From positions 1-55,094 of IMG/VR virus record IMGVR_UViG_3300044955_000042: a stretch of 55,094 bases of DNA. One strand, 5' to 3'. Under the pieces are notes generated by a model. That model saw only the letters and a list, made by a program, of their open reading frames with translations. It did not search any database and was not told the origin of the DNA. Position numbers and translations under genes: made by a program. This DNA comes from a virus. Shown here piece by piece: positions 1 to 7,466 of the stretch (positions are counted from its first letter, which is position 1; the number at the start of each line of letters is the position of its first letter).

Positions 1-2
1 AG

Positions 3-299
3 GGTGTAGTTGATGTCCAATATAAATATCTGGATGAAGCATTAACTCAGCCTTGGTTCCTCTACAAAGAACTCTTGGCTGAAGGTGTAGCACCTGAACA
101 AGCACGTATGGTCTTGCCTCAGTCCACGATGACCGAGTGGTACTGGTCAGGTTCACTGGATGCCTTTGCTGACATGTGCCGCCTTCGTTGCAAGGAAGAC
201 ACACAGTATGAGTCACGCCTTGTGGCTGACCAAGTGTCTACTATCATGCAAGACCTGTATCCTGTATCATGGTCTGCACTTATGGGAGAAACACAATGA
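3..299 (+). CDS. thyX: Flavin-dependent thymidylate synthase ThyX, 3' part only
   Basis: The last 98 codons of a ThyX-type thymidylate synthase, cut by the left edge. ThyX makes dTMP from dUMP with FAD and methylenetetrahydrofolate. The visible part has the family's C-terminal pattern: an ARMVLPQSTMTEW stretch followed by a gently amphipathic helix and RLRCKEDTQYESR, where ThyX proteins carry the substrate-binding Arg region. The N-terminal RHRxxS motif lies outside the window. The frame is open from base 3; no internal start is needed. It ends in an ATGA overlap with the next small gene. ThyX, class II RNR and two MazG-type enzymes in one phage give a coherent nucleotide-supply module. Confidence 0.85.
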   Translation, partial: GVVDVQYKYLDEALTQPWFLYKELLAEGVAPEQARMVLPQSTMTEWYWSGSLDAFADMCRLRCKEDTQYESRLVADQVSTIMQDLYPVSWSALMGETQ

Positions 300-433
300 C
301 TGAAGAACAGTATGACGAAGCAATGTACGAACTAGATGATATGTTTCTTGCTGGTGAGATAGATTATGCTGACTATATGGAATGGGTCAAAGACCTAAAC
401 GAGGAGTACAGAGAAGGAGAAACGAATGACTGA
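296..433 (+). CDS. Small acidic protein, unknown function (45 aa)
   Basis: Not recognised. It starts in an ATGA overlap with the stop of thyX and its last codons overlap the next start by 8 bases, so it sits in a tightly coupled early operon. The product is rich in Asp, Glu and Tyr (MTEEQYDEAMYELDDMF at the N terminus) and looks like one amphipathic helical hairpin. Called from overlap and composition only. Confidence 0.6.
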   Translation: MTEEQYDEAMYELDDMFLAGEIDYADYMEWVKDLNEEYREGETND

Positions 434-797
434 CCGTAAATTCACACCACCAACAGAGTTTCCCGCTGAGTATGTCGATGGGAATGGCAACAAAGCTGTC
501 ATCTTGGGGCGAGGGCCAAACAAATTGTTTCCGTTTATTGGTCATAACGCTGCTGGACATGCTCGATATTGGACTGCGAAAGGGGTGGACCCCACTGACG
601 ACACATGCCTCCACGACATCCCCAAGCGCATCACAACGTGGCACAATGTTTATCAGGACGCCACTTTAGGTTACAATAGTTTTACCAGCCGTGATCAAAC
701 TTTCCCACACAGCGTTGGCTTGAAGGGCATCTGCGTCTACCGCATTGAACGTGATGAGGATGGCGGCAACCCTGAGATATTCGTGGAGGAAGTGTGA
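426..797 (+). CDS. Conserved-looking phage protein, unknown function (123 aa)
   Basis: Not recognised. A GGAG ribosome site lies just upstream of the ATG at 426. The product is a soluble alpha/beta-like protein with several aromatic residues and a short Gly-Gly-Asn stretch near the C terminus (DEDGGNPEIFVEEV). It has no membrane segment and no clear metal motif. Its stop overlaps the ATG at 797 (ATGA-type junction). The longer - strand reading frame over the same bases has no ribosome site and is ignored. Confidence 0.65.
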   Translation: MTDRKFTPPTEFPAEYVDGNGNKAVILGRGPNKLFPFIGHNAAGHARYWTAKGVDPTDDTCLHDIPKRITTWHNVYQDATLGYNSFTSRDQTFPHSVGLKGICVYRIERDEDGGNPEIFVEEV

Positions 798-1052
798 TGG
801 CTACGATCATGAAGAAACTAAAGCCTCGACGAGCGTGAGGACTGGGACGCACTAGAAGAGGTCACGGCAGAGCTTGAGCAGGCAGAGGCACGGATCGAGG
901 CGCTGGAGGGTAAGCTGGCGGAATTGCTTGTAGTGGTAAAACGTGCGGTGCGGCTGTCAATAGATCACAGTAATTTCAAACTGTATGCGATGGAGCCTCT
1001 GGAACGGGCAATAGCCGCCGCAGAACGCCTTACTAAAAGGACAAGACGATGA
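797..1052 (+). pseudogene. Coiled-coil early protein interrupted by a +1 frameshift
   Basis: ATG at 797, coupled to the previous stop, opens a frame that ends after 13 codons at the TGA at 836-838. The frame one base further on (codons from 837 to the TGA at 1050-1052) encodes a convincing coiled coil (EDWDALEEVTAELEQ, then EARIEALEGKLAELL) but has no usable start of its own. Joining the two by skipping one base gives an 84-86 residue protein like its two downstream neighbours, which share the ExLExxLAKAVEAL style. The cause could be a one-base insertion (mutation or sequencing error) or a prfB-like +1 shift at the UGA. The end joins the next gene by an ATGA overlap, as expected for a real gene. 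Confidence 0.55.
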
Positions 1053-1630
1053 CTAGCATTCAACGGTACGATGCGTGGCCCCAAGAGTGGCCGTTTGAAG
1101 CTGAGGATGGGGACTTGGTGACCTACGAAGATCACAGAAAAATTGTAGAGGAACTGGAAGCCAAGCTGGCGAAGGCGGTGGAGGCACTGCAATCCATTAC
1201 ATTTGAATGTGTTGGGGATAGTGGGAGGTGCGGTTCCCGTGCGGCCCTCGCAGAACTAAGCAGCACAATGAAAGGACAAGACGATGAGTAATGATCTAGT
1301 GGAGCGGCTATATGACCGACGTGTTTGCAGCCCCGCACAAAACTCTTGCCGTAATGATTGGGTGCTAGATCAAGCCGCAGCCCACATCGAGGAACTTGAG
1401 GCAGAGTTGAAATACTGGAGGAAGGATAGTGCGGATGCATGGGACAAGTGTGAGGAAAACAGACTTAAACTGGCGAAGGCGGTAGAGGCTTTGGGTGGCA
1501 TGGTGGGCTTGTTCTCAGGGTATAGCCTACTGCTGAAGGGTATGCACCTGAACATGGAGCTAGATAACGCACGAGCAGCCCTCGCAGACCTATCAAAGGA
1601 ACGTAGTGACGAGAAAGGACAAGACGATGA
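1034..1630 (+). repeat. Repeated gene junction AAAGGACAAGACGATGA, three copies
   Basis: The same 17-base sequence occurs at about 1036-1052, 1271-1287 and 1614-1630. Each copy holds the ribosome site (AAAGGA), the end of one coiled-coil gene and the ATG of the next. In the second and third copies it is read as KGQDD; in the first it is read in another frame (RTRR), in line with the frameshift of that gene. It looks like a duplicated translational-coupling cassette. Confidence 0.8.
1049..1291 (+). CDS. Coiled-coil early protein (80 aa)
   Basis: One of three tandem genes with similar coiled coils. The central part (EELEAKLAKAVEALQSI) is heptad-like; the protein ends in MKGQDDE, encoded by a stretch that is also the ribosome site of the next gene. 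Start at the ATG at 1049, preceded by AAAAGGAcaagacg. No enzyme motif. Proteins of this style are common in phage early regions; function unknown. Confidence 0.65.
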   Translation: MTSIQRYDAWPQEWPFEAEDGDLVTYEDHRKIVEELEAKLAKAVEALQSITFECVGDSGRCGSRAALAELSSTMKGQDDE

Positions 1631-1634
1631 GTGA
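1284..1634 (+). CDS. Coiled-coil early protein (116 aa)
   Basis: Third member of the tandem coiled-coil family. It contains HIEELEAELKYWRKDS and a second heptad stretch with LAKAVEALGGMVGL, followed by NARAALADLSKE, which resembles RAALAELSS of the preceding gene. It also ends in KGQDDE. The ATG at 1284 overlaps the previous stop region and is preceded by AAAGGAcaagacg. A duplication origin of the three genes is inferred from shared sequence and shared junctions. Function unknown. Confidence 0.65.
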   Translation: MSNDLVERLYDRRVCSPAQNSCRNDWVLDQAAAHIEELEAELKYWRKDSADAWDKCEENRLKLAKAVEALGGMVGLFSGYSLLLKGMHLNMELDNARAALADLSKERSDEKGQDDE

Positions 1635-1854
1635 CTACTGGCACTACCAACTGATGTATCACAAGCGGGAAAACCCTGCCGCCTTTGAGGGTGATGGCTA
1701 CTATGCTATCCACGAGTACTACTCTCTAGAGGGAGGTGATACTTGGACAATCACCCCTGTAGAAATAACAGGAGAGGACATTGAAGACGTTAAGAAGTCT
1801 CTTCTACTTATGCTACATGCCATTGACAAACACGGAGTGAAAGACTATGCCTGA
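1627..1854 (+). CDS. Small protein, unknown function (75 aa)
   Basis: Not recognised. I chose the ATG at 1627 because it carries the repeated AAAGGA junction at the right distance; an earlier GTG at 1606 lies inside the preceding gene. The product starts MSDYWHYQLMYHKREN, is rich in Tyr and acidic residues, and has a C-terminal helix (DVKKSLLLMLHAIDKHG). Its end overlaps the start of the four-cysteine protein at 1847. Confidence 0.6.
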   Translation: MSDYWHYQLMYHKRENPAAFEGDGYYAIHEYYSLEGGDTWTITPVEITGEDIEDVKKSLLLMLHAIDKHGVKDYA

Positions 1855-2023
1855 TATTAGTATGTGCAGCAGCACAACCTGCCCACTAAAACATAAGTGT
1901 TACCGTAACCCTGCTAGTGGTACTCAACCAAGCGAGTTTAGGCAAGCGTGGTTTGTTTCTTATGAAGGTTGGGGTGAAGATTGCAAGTATTACTGGCCAG
2001 TAAAGGAAAAACACAATGACTGA
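1847..2023 (+). CDS. Small four-cysteine protein, likely zinc-binding (58 aa), copy 1
   Basis: Starts MPDISMC and carries Cys at about residues 7, 12, 18 and 46 (C-x4-C-x5-C ... GEDCKYYWP). The spacing suggests a small zinc-binding fold, but the metal is inferred. A paralogue at 51683 aligns over the first 51 residues without gaps and with about two thirds identity, including CYRNPASGT and GEDCKYYWP. Its start overlaps the preceding gene by 8 bases and its stop overlaps the next start by 8 bases. Function unknown; small zinc-finger-like proteins in phage early regions often bind nucleic acid or host proteins. Confidence 0.75.
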   Translation: MPDISMCSSTTCPLKHKCYRNPASGTQPSEFRQAWFVSYEGWGEDCKYYWPVKEKHND

Positions 2024-2309
2024 CTACAACGTAACCCGCAGTGCAGCTACTCAGGTCACAGACCGCTTTAGCCGTATGTTGCGTGACCTAGAGGATGACT
2101 TCGAAGAAGAGATCGTAGTGTGTAGCCTAATGAAGTATTACAACATGTGCTCAGTACCCGTTAAGGACGAGGGTGGGATGGACATGGGTGTAGATGAAGA
2201 CCTACTGTGGGCTATTGAACGTGTGCTGCAGGACTTCATGACTACATCTGACTTCAACGCATGGATGCTTACTGTCAAAGGTAAACGACCGAGTAAATGC
2301 GGAGATTAA
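2016..2309 (+). CDS. Acidic protein, unknown function (97 aa)
   Basis: Not recognised. The protein is acidic and probably helical, with an N-terminal region (RFSRMLRDLEDDFEEEIVV) that could form a coiled coil, and a lone Cys near the end. It overlaps the upstream four-cysteine gene by 8 bases and is followed by about 100 bases without a gene, so it may close the first sub-operon. Confidence 0.65.
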   Translation: MTDYNVTRSAATQVTDRFSRMLRDLEDDFEEEIVVCSLMKYYNMCSVPVKDEGGMDMGVDEDLLWAIERVLQDFMTTSDFNAWMLTVKGKRPSKCGD

Positions 2310-2414
2310 CCCCTGTATTTACCGCAAATGGTAAGTAGAATGTAAGCTTCGTAAGACATATTCAGCCGTTACGACTTACACGCACTACAAACACGCAAAA
2401 GACGGAGAACAACT
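2310..2414 (+). other. Intergenic segment with GTAAG repeats
   Basis: 105 bases without a gene. GTAAG occurs three times within about 25 bases (around 2331-2355), followed by a partial inverted copy (CTTAC). I see no convincing -35/-10 pair and no terminator. A ribosome site (GGAG) for the next gene lies at its end. Confidence 0.4.
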
Positions 2415-2651
2415 ATGGATGTTAAAAACGTAATGATGAGTGTACTACAATCGAACGCAGCAGTGGAGCTTATGGATAAAGTGGTAATAGCTGCACTCCA
2501 AAGCTCCCGTGATACGTGTACTGAGCTACGTGAGGAGCTAGACTTCAAAGTTGGCACAGGAAATGCTACGCCAGCTCAAATGAAGGACTGGGAAAGCCTT
2601 GTACAAGACATAGCAGCACTTAACCGTGTGATTGACTATCATGGAGGATGA
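2415..2651 (+). CDS. Helical protein, unknown function (78 aa)
   Basis: Not recognised. Preceded by GGAG at a good distance from the ATG. The product looks all-helical, with no motif I can name; the middle (CTELREELDFKV) is amphipathic. The last codons overlap the ribosome site of the next gene. Confidence 0.6.
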   Translation: MDVKNVMMSVLQSNAAVELMDKVVIAALQSSRDTCTELREELDFKVGTGNATPAQMKDWESLVQDIAALNRVIDYHGG

Positions 2652-2652
2652 T

Positions 2653-2859
2653 ATGACTGACGAAGTAGGATACATGCAGGTGACAAAGCTCACTGAACAT
2701 GAGGACGGTAGTGCTACCATAGAGTTTGACATGGATGACACCACAGCAGCACTAGCACAAGAGCTAGGGCTAAAGCTCCTGATCTACTGTGGGATTACTG
2801 GTACTAACTTAGACTATGTATTCGATAGCATCCTAGGAAGGGGATTAGACAATGAGTAA
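2653..2859 (+). CDS. Small acidic protein, unknown function (68 aa)
   Basis: Not recognised. I placed the start at the ATG at 2653 because GGAGG lies five bases before it; in-frame starts at 2632 and 2641 have no such site. The N-terminal half reads as short strands (VTKLTEHEDGSATIEFDM), the C-terminal half as a helix (LAQELGLKLLIYCG). It overlaps the start of the DUF5664-like gene by 8 bases. Confidence 0.6.
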   Translation: MTDEVGYMQVTKLTEHEDGSATIEFDMDDTTAALAQELGLKLLIYCGITGTNLDYVFDSILGRGLDNE

Positions 2860-3190
2860 TGTTAAGAAGTCTTTTGGCGGCATAAAATATGACAGCGGTA
2901 AGCCAAGGTATGACTTACTTCCGCCAGAACTTCTTGAAGAAGCCGCAAAGGTGTTGACCTTTGGTGCCCAAAAATATGAGCCCCGTAACTGGGAGGCTGG
3001 CATGGACTGGTCACGACCATTTGCGGCAATGATGCGACATCTGTGGTCATGGTGGAGGGGTCAAGACAAAGACCCAGAGACAGGATTCTCTCACCTAAGC
3101 CACGCAGTATGTTGTGTGGCATTTTTAATTGCCTACGAGAACAGGAGAATAGGAACAGATGACCGACACAAGATTACAGGTGATGACTAA
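2852..3190 (+). CDS. dATP/dGTP diphosphohydrolase-like protein (DUF5664/MazZ-type)
   Basis: A 112 aa protein with the signature of the family formerly called DUF5664: KYDSGKPRYDLLPPELLEE, then VLTFGAQKYEPRNWEAG and a helix with MMRHLWSWWRGQD and HLSHAVCCVAFL. The family is all-helical and MazG-like; members linked to modified-base phages hydrolyse dGTP or dATP to the monophosphate. Here no PurZ or DatZ is seen, so a general nucleotide-pool role is more likely than a Z genome. It lies immediately before the replication genes. Confidence 0.7.
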   Translation: MSNVKKSFGGIKYDSGKPRYDLLPPELLEEAAKVLTFGAQKYEPRNWEAGMDWSRPFAAMMRHLWSWWRGQDKDPETGFSHLSHAVCCVAFLIAYENRRIGTDDRHKITGDD

Positions 3191-3305
3191 GGGTGAAGAA
3201 AATTTATTGCGGGAGGCCTTGAAGGTTTGTCCTGACGTATCTATTGTTGATGTAGTCCACCTAATCTTTCTCAGACAAGCTGAGTTAGAACAAGAGCCCG
3301 AATAA
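3159..3305 (+). CDS. Small protein, unknown function (48 aa)
   Basis: Starts inside the end of the preceding gene at an ATG with AGGAG/AGG upstream, and ends 10 bases before the primase-helicase. The product begins MTDTRLQVMTKGEEN and is one or two helices ending in acidic residues. Unknown function; called on position, ribosome site and the lack of any gap otherwise. Confidence 0.5.
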   Translation: MTDTRLQVMTKGEENLLREALKVCPDVSIVDVVHLIFLRQAELEQEPE

Positions 3306-3315
3306 GGAATTAACT

Positions 3316-4908
3316 ATGAGCGACAACCCACACCTTGCCTGTCCATTTGTTGATTGTGGATCTTCGGATGCCTTCAACTGGAATGATGATGGGTACGGAC
3401 ACTGCCACTCTTGTAGCGAGTCTTATCCAAGCAAGGGCATGGGAGAGACATTTGACTGGGCCAAAAAGGAGTACCCACTGAAAACCATGATAAACCCAAA
3501 AACAGCAGAGATTACGGGCTTTACCTATAAGGGCATCCGTGGGCTTGATGAAGAGGTAGCAAAACTTTACGGCATCCAAGTTCAGATGTCTAATGGTGAG
3601 CCTATCCGTTATGCTTACAAATACCCACACACAGTAAAGTATCGAGACTACAACAACAAGGCTAACTCCTGGGTCAAAGATGTCGGTCTTGGGATGAAAC
3701 AATTCTTTGGTCCAAACTTTAACTCCGGCTCTTCTAAGCGGCTCTATATCACTGAGGGTGAGTTTGATGCAGCCTCACTGTTCCAGATCTTGGGACAGAC
3801 ATTCCCTGTGGTGTCGCTCCCCAGCGCATCTATCGGTGAGAAGTTTCTTAAGGCCAACCATGAGTATCTTGCAAACTTCCAAGAGCTTGTCTATGCAGGT
3901 GAGCTAGATGATGCAGGCAGGAAGGCAGCTGATAAGCTCTACGAGGTCTTCCCAGAGAAGTTCTACTATGTCCCAATGAACAAGTACAAGGATGCTAATG
4001 ACTTCCTTACAAACGGTGACAGTGAACTTCTCAAGTGGGCAGCACTCAAACCACAGCGGTACTCACCAGAGAACTTCTTCTGTAGTGATGAGGCTGTTGA
4101 GACTGCTATCACTCAGGAGAACCCATACGAGTATACACCAACTGGCCACGAAGAACTTGATAGCATGTGTCGTGGTCTTGTGAAGGGTGGAATCACATTC
4201 ATCAAAGCACCGCGTGGTACCGGTAAGACTGAGATCATCCGCTTCTTTGAGACTGCAATGCTTCGTACAGAAACTTGCCGTGTTGCCATGCTCCATATGG
4301 AAGAGATGAAGTCTACAACGTATCGTGCTATGGCCACCTATCAGCTTGGTGTGAATGTCCGTACTAAGGATGATGCGTCATGGAACGGTATCTCTGAAGA
4401 CGAGGTTGTCACAGCAGCTAAAGATGCTACCAAGGGTGAACGTACTATCATCTTCGAGATGATGGCACACGACGATCCTATGAAGCTCCTAGACTATGTA
4501 CGGTTGGCTTCTACAGTCTACGGTGCTGAGTATATCTTCATCGACCACGTTCAACGTCTAGCATACCTCTCAGATGCAGGTGTTGATGGTGCAACCTCAA
4601 CTCTAACCACACTAGGTTCAAGAATGGCACAGCTTGCCAAACAGCTGAACATTGGGGTGATCTTCATCTCACAGGTCAATGATGATGGACGTACCAAGTA
4701 TGCTGCTTCACTTGAAGAAGAGGCCATCATCTGCATCAAACTTGTACGAGATGTAGAAAGCGAAGATCAACTGTTGAGAAATACTACCGGTCTCTATGTT
4801 GATAAGAACAGACCATTCAGTAAGCTGGGTAAAGCTGGTGCTGTTTATTATGAGCCAGAAACAACACTCTTAGAAGAGACTACTTGGCCAGAGGGGCTTG
4901 CAGCATGA
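3316..4908 (+). CDS. T7 gp4-like DNA primase-helicase
   Basis: A 530 aa bifunctional primase-helicase. At the N terminus, Cys9, Cys14, Cys30 and Cys33 form the zinc-binding domain that reads the priming site. A Toprim domain follows (YITEGEFDAASLF with the catalytic Glu; ELVYAGELDDAGRKAA with the acidic pair). The C-terminal half is a DnaB/RecA-like helicase: Walker A at about residue 298 (APRGTGKT), Walker B near residue 410 (YIFIDHVQRL). In T7 this enzyme unwinds DNA as a ring and lays down primers for the phage polymerase. It is somewhat shorter than T7 gp4 (566 aa). Start ATG 3316 follows AAGGAA. Next downstream is the DNA polymerase, as in T7-like modules. Confidence 0.93.
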   Translation: MSDNPHLACPFVDCGSSDAFNWNDDGYGHCHSCSESYPSKGMGETFDWAKKEYPLKTMINPKTAEITGFTYKGIRGLDEEVAKLYGIQVQMSNGEPIRYAYKYPHTVKYRDYNNKANSWVKDVGLGMKQFFGPNFNSGSSKRLYITEGEFDAASLFQILGQTFPVVSLPSASIGEKFLKANHEYLANFQELVYAGELDDAGRKAADKLYEVFPEKFYYVPMNKYKDANDFLTNGDSELLKWAALKPQRYSPENFFCSDEAVETAITQENPYEYTPTGHEELDSMCRGLVKGGITFIKAPRGTGKTEIIRFFETAMLRTETCRVAMLHMEEMKSTTYRAMATYQLGVNVRTKDDASWNGISEDEVVTAAKDATKGERTIIFEMMAHDDPMKLLDYVRLASTVYGAEYIFIDHVQRLAYLSDAGVDGATSTLTTLGSRMAQLAKQLNIGVIFISQVNDDGRTKYAASLEEEAIICIKLVRDVESEDQLLRNTTGLYVDKNRPFSKLGKAGAVYYEPETTLLEETTWPEGLAA

Positions 4909-4927
4909 GTTAGACAGGTGCTATAAT
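4898..4927 (+). promoter_or_regulatory. Candidate sigma70 promoter before DNA polymerase
   Basis: TTGCAG at 4898-4903, an 18-base spacer and a perfect TATAAT at 4922-4927 with an extended -10 TG two bases before it. It overlaps the end of the primase-helicase gene and would start transcription about 20 bases before the polymerase ATG. Confidence 0.55.
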
Positions 4928-4951
4928 TAGCCATAACAAAAAGGAGACAGG

Positions 4952-6829
4952 ATGAAAGTATTTGATATTGAGGCGGATGGCCTACTAGATACGATCACAA
5001 AGATACACTGCGTCTCTTACTCTTCCGATGGCAAAAACTTCCACACTATCTATGACTATGATCATATGCGTAGGTTCTTCACTGAAGAGAAAGTACTCAT
5101 TGGTCACAACATCATACGTTATGATAACAGGGCTATACAGAAAGTTCTTGGGGTCAAGGTAAGTGCAAAGGTTTATGACACACTTGCAATGTCTTGGGTA
5201 TTTGCGCCTAGCAGGTCTCGTCATGGGCTTGACTCTTGGGGTGAGACACTTGGAGTGCAGAAACCAGAGATCGACAACTGGGAAAGTCTAAGCTTAGAGG
5301 AGTACACCCACAGGTGTGAAGAAGATGTTAAGATCAACTGGGGAGTCTGGCAAAACCTTATACGAAAAGCAAAGATGATCTACGACGATAAAAAAGATCT
5401 GGATAGGTTTCTTCAGTACCTTACCTTCAAGATGGAATCAGCCGCTAAGGCAGAGGATGCTGGGTGGAAGGTTGACCTAGATTTAGTAGAGAAGAGCATC
5501 GAGACCCTCACACAGCAACAGCTTGAGAAGGTCGAAGAGCTTAGACAGCACATGCCACTTAACAAGAAGTATACCACTAAGAGGTTCCCAAAGAACCCAC
5601 TCAAAAAAGATGGTACACTATCTGTTCAGGGTCAGAAGTGGAAAGAACTGCTTAAGTCTGAAAATAGACCAAGTAGCTACAAGGGTGATCTGAAGGTTCT
5701 TAAGGAGCTTGAACCAGCAAACCCTGGCTCATCTGATCAGGTAAAGAACTGGTTGTTTAGCCTTGGTTGGGTTCCATGCACATTCGACTATAAAAAGAAT
5801 GATGATGGTTCAGAGCGCGCAGTACCACAGGTCCGTAAAGATGGTGAGCTTACAGCATCAGTAAAGCTCCTCATAGAGGATAACCCAGGTGTTGCAACTC
5901 TTGATGGACTAACTGTTATTCAACACAGGTTAGCTATCTTCAAGGGTTTTAAAGAGTGTCAGGTTGATGGGTATCTCAGGGCTGAGGTCGATGGCCTTAC
6001 CAACACGTTGAGGTTCAAACACAAGAAACCTCTTGTCAATCTTCCGGGTGTTGATAAGCCTTGGGGTAAAGAGGTACGTGGTGCACTGACAGCCCCAGAA
6101 GGTTTCATACTTTGCGGTGCAGACATGGTATCCCTTGAGTCCACAACCAAGCGTCACTATCTGCACCCTTATGACCCAGACTATGTGGAGGAGATGTCAA
6201 CTCCAGGTTTTGATGAGCACCTTGACCTAGCGGTTAAAGCTGGTTACCTAGACCCTGATGACTACCGCTTCTACACAACTTCCGATGAGGATACTGTCAA
6301 TGACAAAGATCGTTACTACAAGATCCACAAGATCCGCAAGAAGTTCAAGCCGGTCAACTACTCCGCTATCTACGGGGTGGGAGTTAAGAAGCTCCACAGG
6401 GCCACTGGTATTGCAATGGGCGAGGCCAGCAAATTGCTTGAGGCTTACTGGGATCGCAACTGGGGTATCAAGAAGTTCTCTGAAGATGTCTTGAAGACAG
6501 TCAAGATGATCGGTGGGGAGATGTGGGTTAAGAACCCTGTTAGTGGCTTCTACCACTCTCTTCGTTATGAGAAGGATGCCTTCTCCACCATCAATCAGAG
6601 TACAGGCGTATACTGTTTTGACAACTGGCTTGCAGCATACCTCACTGTAAGACCTAACATTGTCGGACAGTTTCACGACGAATCAATTAACTGCATCAAG
6701 GAGGGTGATGAGACTCAGCATGAGCACACTTTGAGAAGAGCAATCCAAAAGGTCAACAACAAGCTTCGGCTAAACATTGACCTAGATATCGACGTAAAGT
6801 TTGGGTATCGGTACTCAGACATACATTAA
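4952..6829 (+). CDS. Family A DNA polymerase with 3'-5' exonuclease
   Basis: A 625 aa replicative polymerase of the T7 type. The N-terminal exonuclease domain shows ExoI (FDIEADG, Asp5/Glu7), ExoII (GHNIIRYDN) and ExoIII (YTHRCEEDVKIN). The polymerase domain shows motif A (LCGADMVSLE, Asp391), motif B (RKKFKPVNYSAIYG) and motif C (QFHDE, His575-Asp576-Glu577). The residue matching E. coli Pol I 762 is Tyr470, as in T7, where Tyr is linked to fast, less discriminating synthesis. No 5'-3' exonuclease domain is fused. It is preceded by AAGGAGacagg and its own candidate promoter. It presumably works with the primase-helicase, the SSB and possibly a host thioredoxin; the phage glutaredoxin at 12580 is not a known processivity factor. 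Confidence 0.95.
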   Translation: MKVFDIEADGLLDTITKIHCVSYSSDGKNFHTIYDYDHMRRFFTEEKVLIGHNIIRYDNRAIQKVLGVKVSAKVYDTLAMSWVFAPSRSRHGLDSWGETLGVQKPEIDNWESLSLEEYTHRCEEDVKINWGVWQNLIRKAKMIYDDKKDLDRFLQYLTFKMESAAKAEDAGWKVDLDLVEKSIETLTQQQLEKVEELRQHMPLNKKYTTKRFPKNPLKKDGTLSVQGQKWKELLKSENRPSSYKGDLKVLKELEPANPGSSDQVKNWLFSLGWVPCTFDYKKNDDGSERAVPQVRKDGELTASVKLLIEDNPGVATLDGLTVIQHRLAIFKGFKECQVDGYLRAEVDGLTNTLRFKHKKPLVNLPGVDKPWGKEVRGALTAPEGFILCGADMVSLESTTKRHYLHPYDPDYVEEMSTPGFDEHLDLAVKAGYLDPDDYRFYTTSDEDTVNDKDRYYKIHKIRKKFKPVNYSAIYGVGVKKLHRATGIAMGEASKLLEAYWDRNWGIKKFSEDVLKTVKMIGGEMWVKNPVSGFYHSLRYEKDAFSTINQSTGVYCFDNWLAAYLTVRPNIVGQFHDESINCIKEGDETQHEHTLRRAIQKVNNKLRLNIDLDIDVKFGYRYSDIH

Positions 6830-6832
6830 CTA

Positions 6833-6862
6833 TTGACCCCCACTTTCAATACATGCTAAAAT
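6833..6862 (+). promoter_or_regulatory. Candidate promoter before SSB
   Basis: TTGACC at 6833-6838, 18-base spacer, TAAAAT at 6857-6862, in the 61-base gap between polymerase and SSB. A separate promoter would suit a protein needed in large amounts. No terminator is visible in the gap. Confidence 0.45.
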
Positions 6863-6890
6863 TACTTCACAGCAACAGAGGATACACACA

Positions 6891-7457
6891 ATGGCAAGTG
6901 ACATCAAAAACGTATACGTAGAGCTCGACGGCATCATCGAATGGGCCAAGCTCTTTGAACACAACCGAGACCAGAAAGGTTACAACGATGCGTATGTAGA
7001 TACCAACGGACGTACAACAGTCAACTTCATCCTTGATGATGACAACATGGCAAAGCTTAAGAAGACTGGATCACTTAAGCGGGGGAAACCAGACCCGGAA
7101 GGCCGAGGTACCTCAGTTAAGTTTGACCGTAAGTGGGAGACAGGACGTGAGTGGGACAGTGGTGCACCTGCAGTCTACCGTGTAGATGGTAACCCATGGA
7201 ACCACGAAGTAGATGGTGAGATTGGTAACGGCTCTATCGGACGTATCCAGCTCGTTGTTACTTACTTCCCATCGGTCAAGACCTTCTCCACACGAATTGA
7301 GAAAGTTAAGATCCTGGAGCATGTACCTTACGAAGGTCCAACAGACCCCTTCAAGGTAGATGAGAGTGGTAAGGCACCTGCACCACAGAAGGCAGCAACA
7401 CCTACAACGACTCCACCACCAATGGAAGAAGACCTGAGCGACGAGATCCCATTCTAA
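6891..7457 (+). CDS. Single-stranded DNA-binding protein (T7 gp2.5-like)
   Basis: A 188 aa protein: an N-terminal beta-rich core fitting an OB fold (strand patterns around residues 50-145, ending YFPSVKTFSTRIEKVKILEH), then a Pro/Ala/Thr-rich linker and an acidic tail ending MEEDLSDEIPF. An acidic tail with a terminal Phe is the hallmark of gp2.5-type SSBs, which use it to contact the polymerase and helicase. Size and gene order after the polymerase also fit. Confidence 0.82.
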   Translation: MASDIKNVYVELDGIIEWAKLFEHNRDQKGYNDAYVDTNGRTTVNFILDDDNMAKLKKTGSLKRGKPDPEGRGTSVKFDRKWETGREWDSGAPAVYRVDGNPWNHEVDGEIGNGSIGRIQLVVTYFPSVKTFSTRIEKVKILEHVPYEGPTDPFKVDESGKAPAPQKAATPTTTPPPMEEDLSDEIPF

Positions 7458-7466
7458 GGAGCCCAC

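Noticed and set aside
2852-3190. Evidence for a Z (2-aminoadenine) genome
   Set aside because: Only a DUF5664/MazZ-type gene is seen; PurZ and DatZ are absent and the DNA polymerase is not of the associated DpoZ type as far as I can tell.
6248-6676. 142-codon - strand frame within the DNA polymerase gene
   Set aside because: Covered by polymerase motifs A to C on the + strand; a shadow of codon bias.
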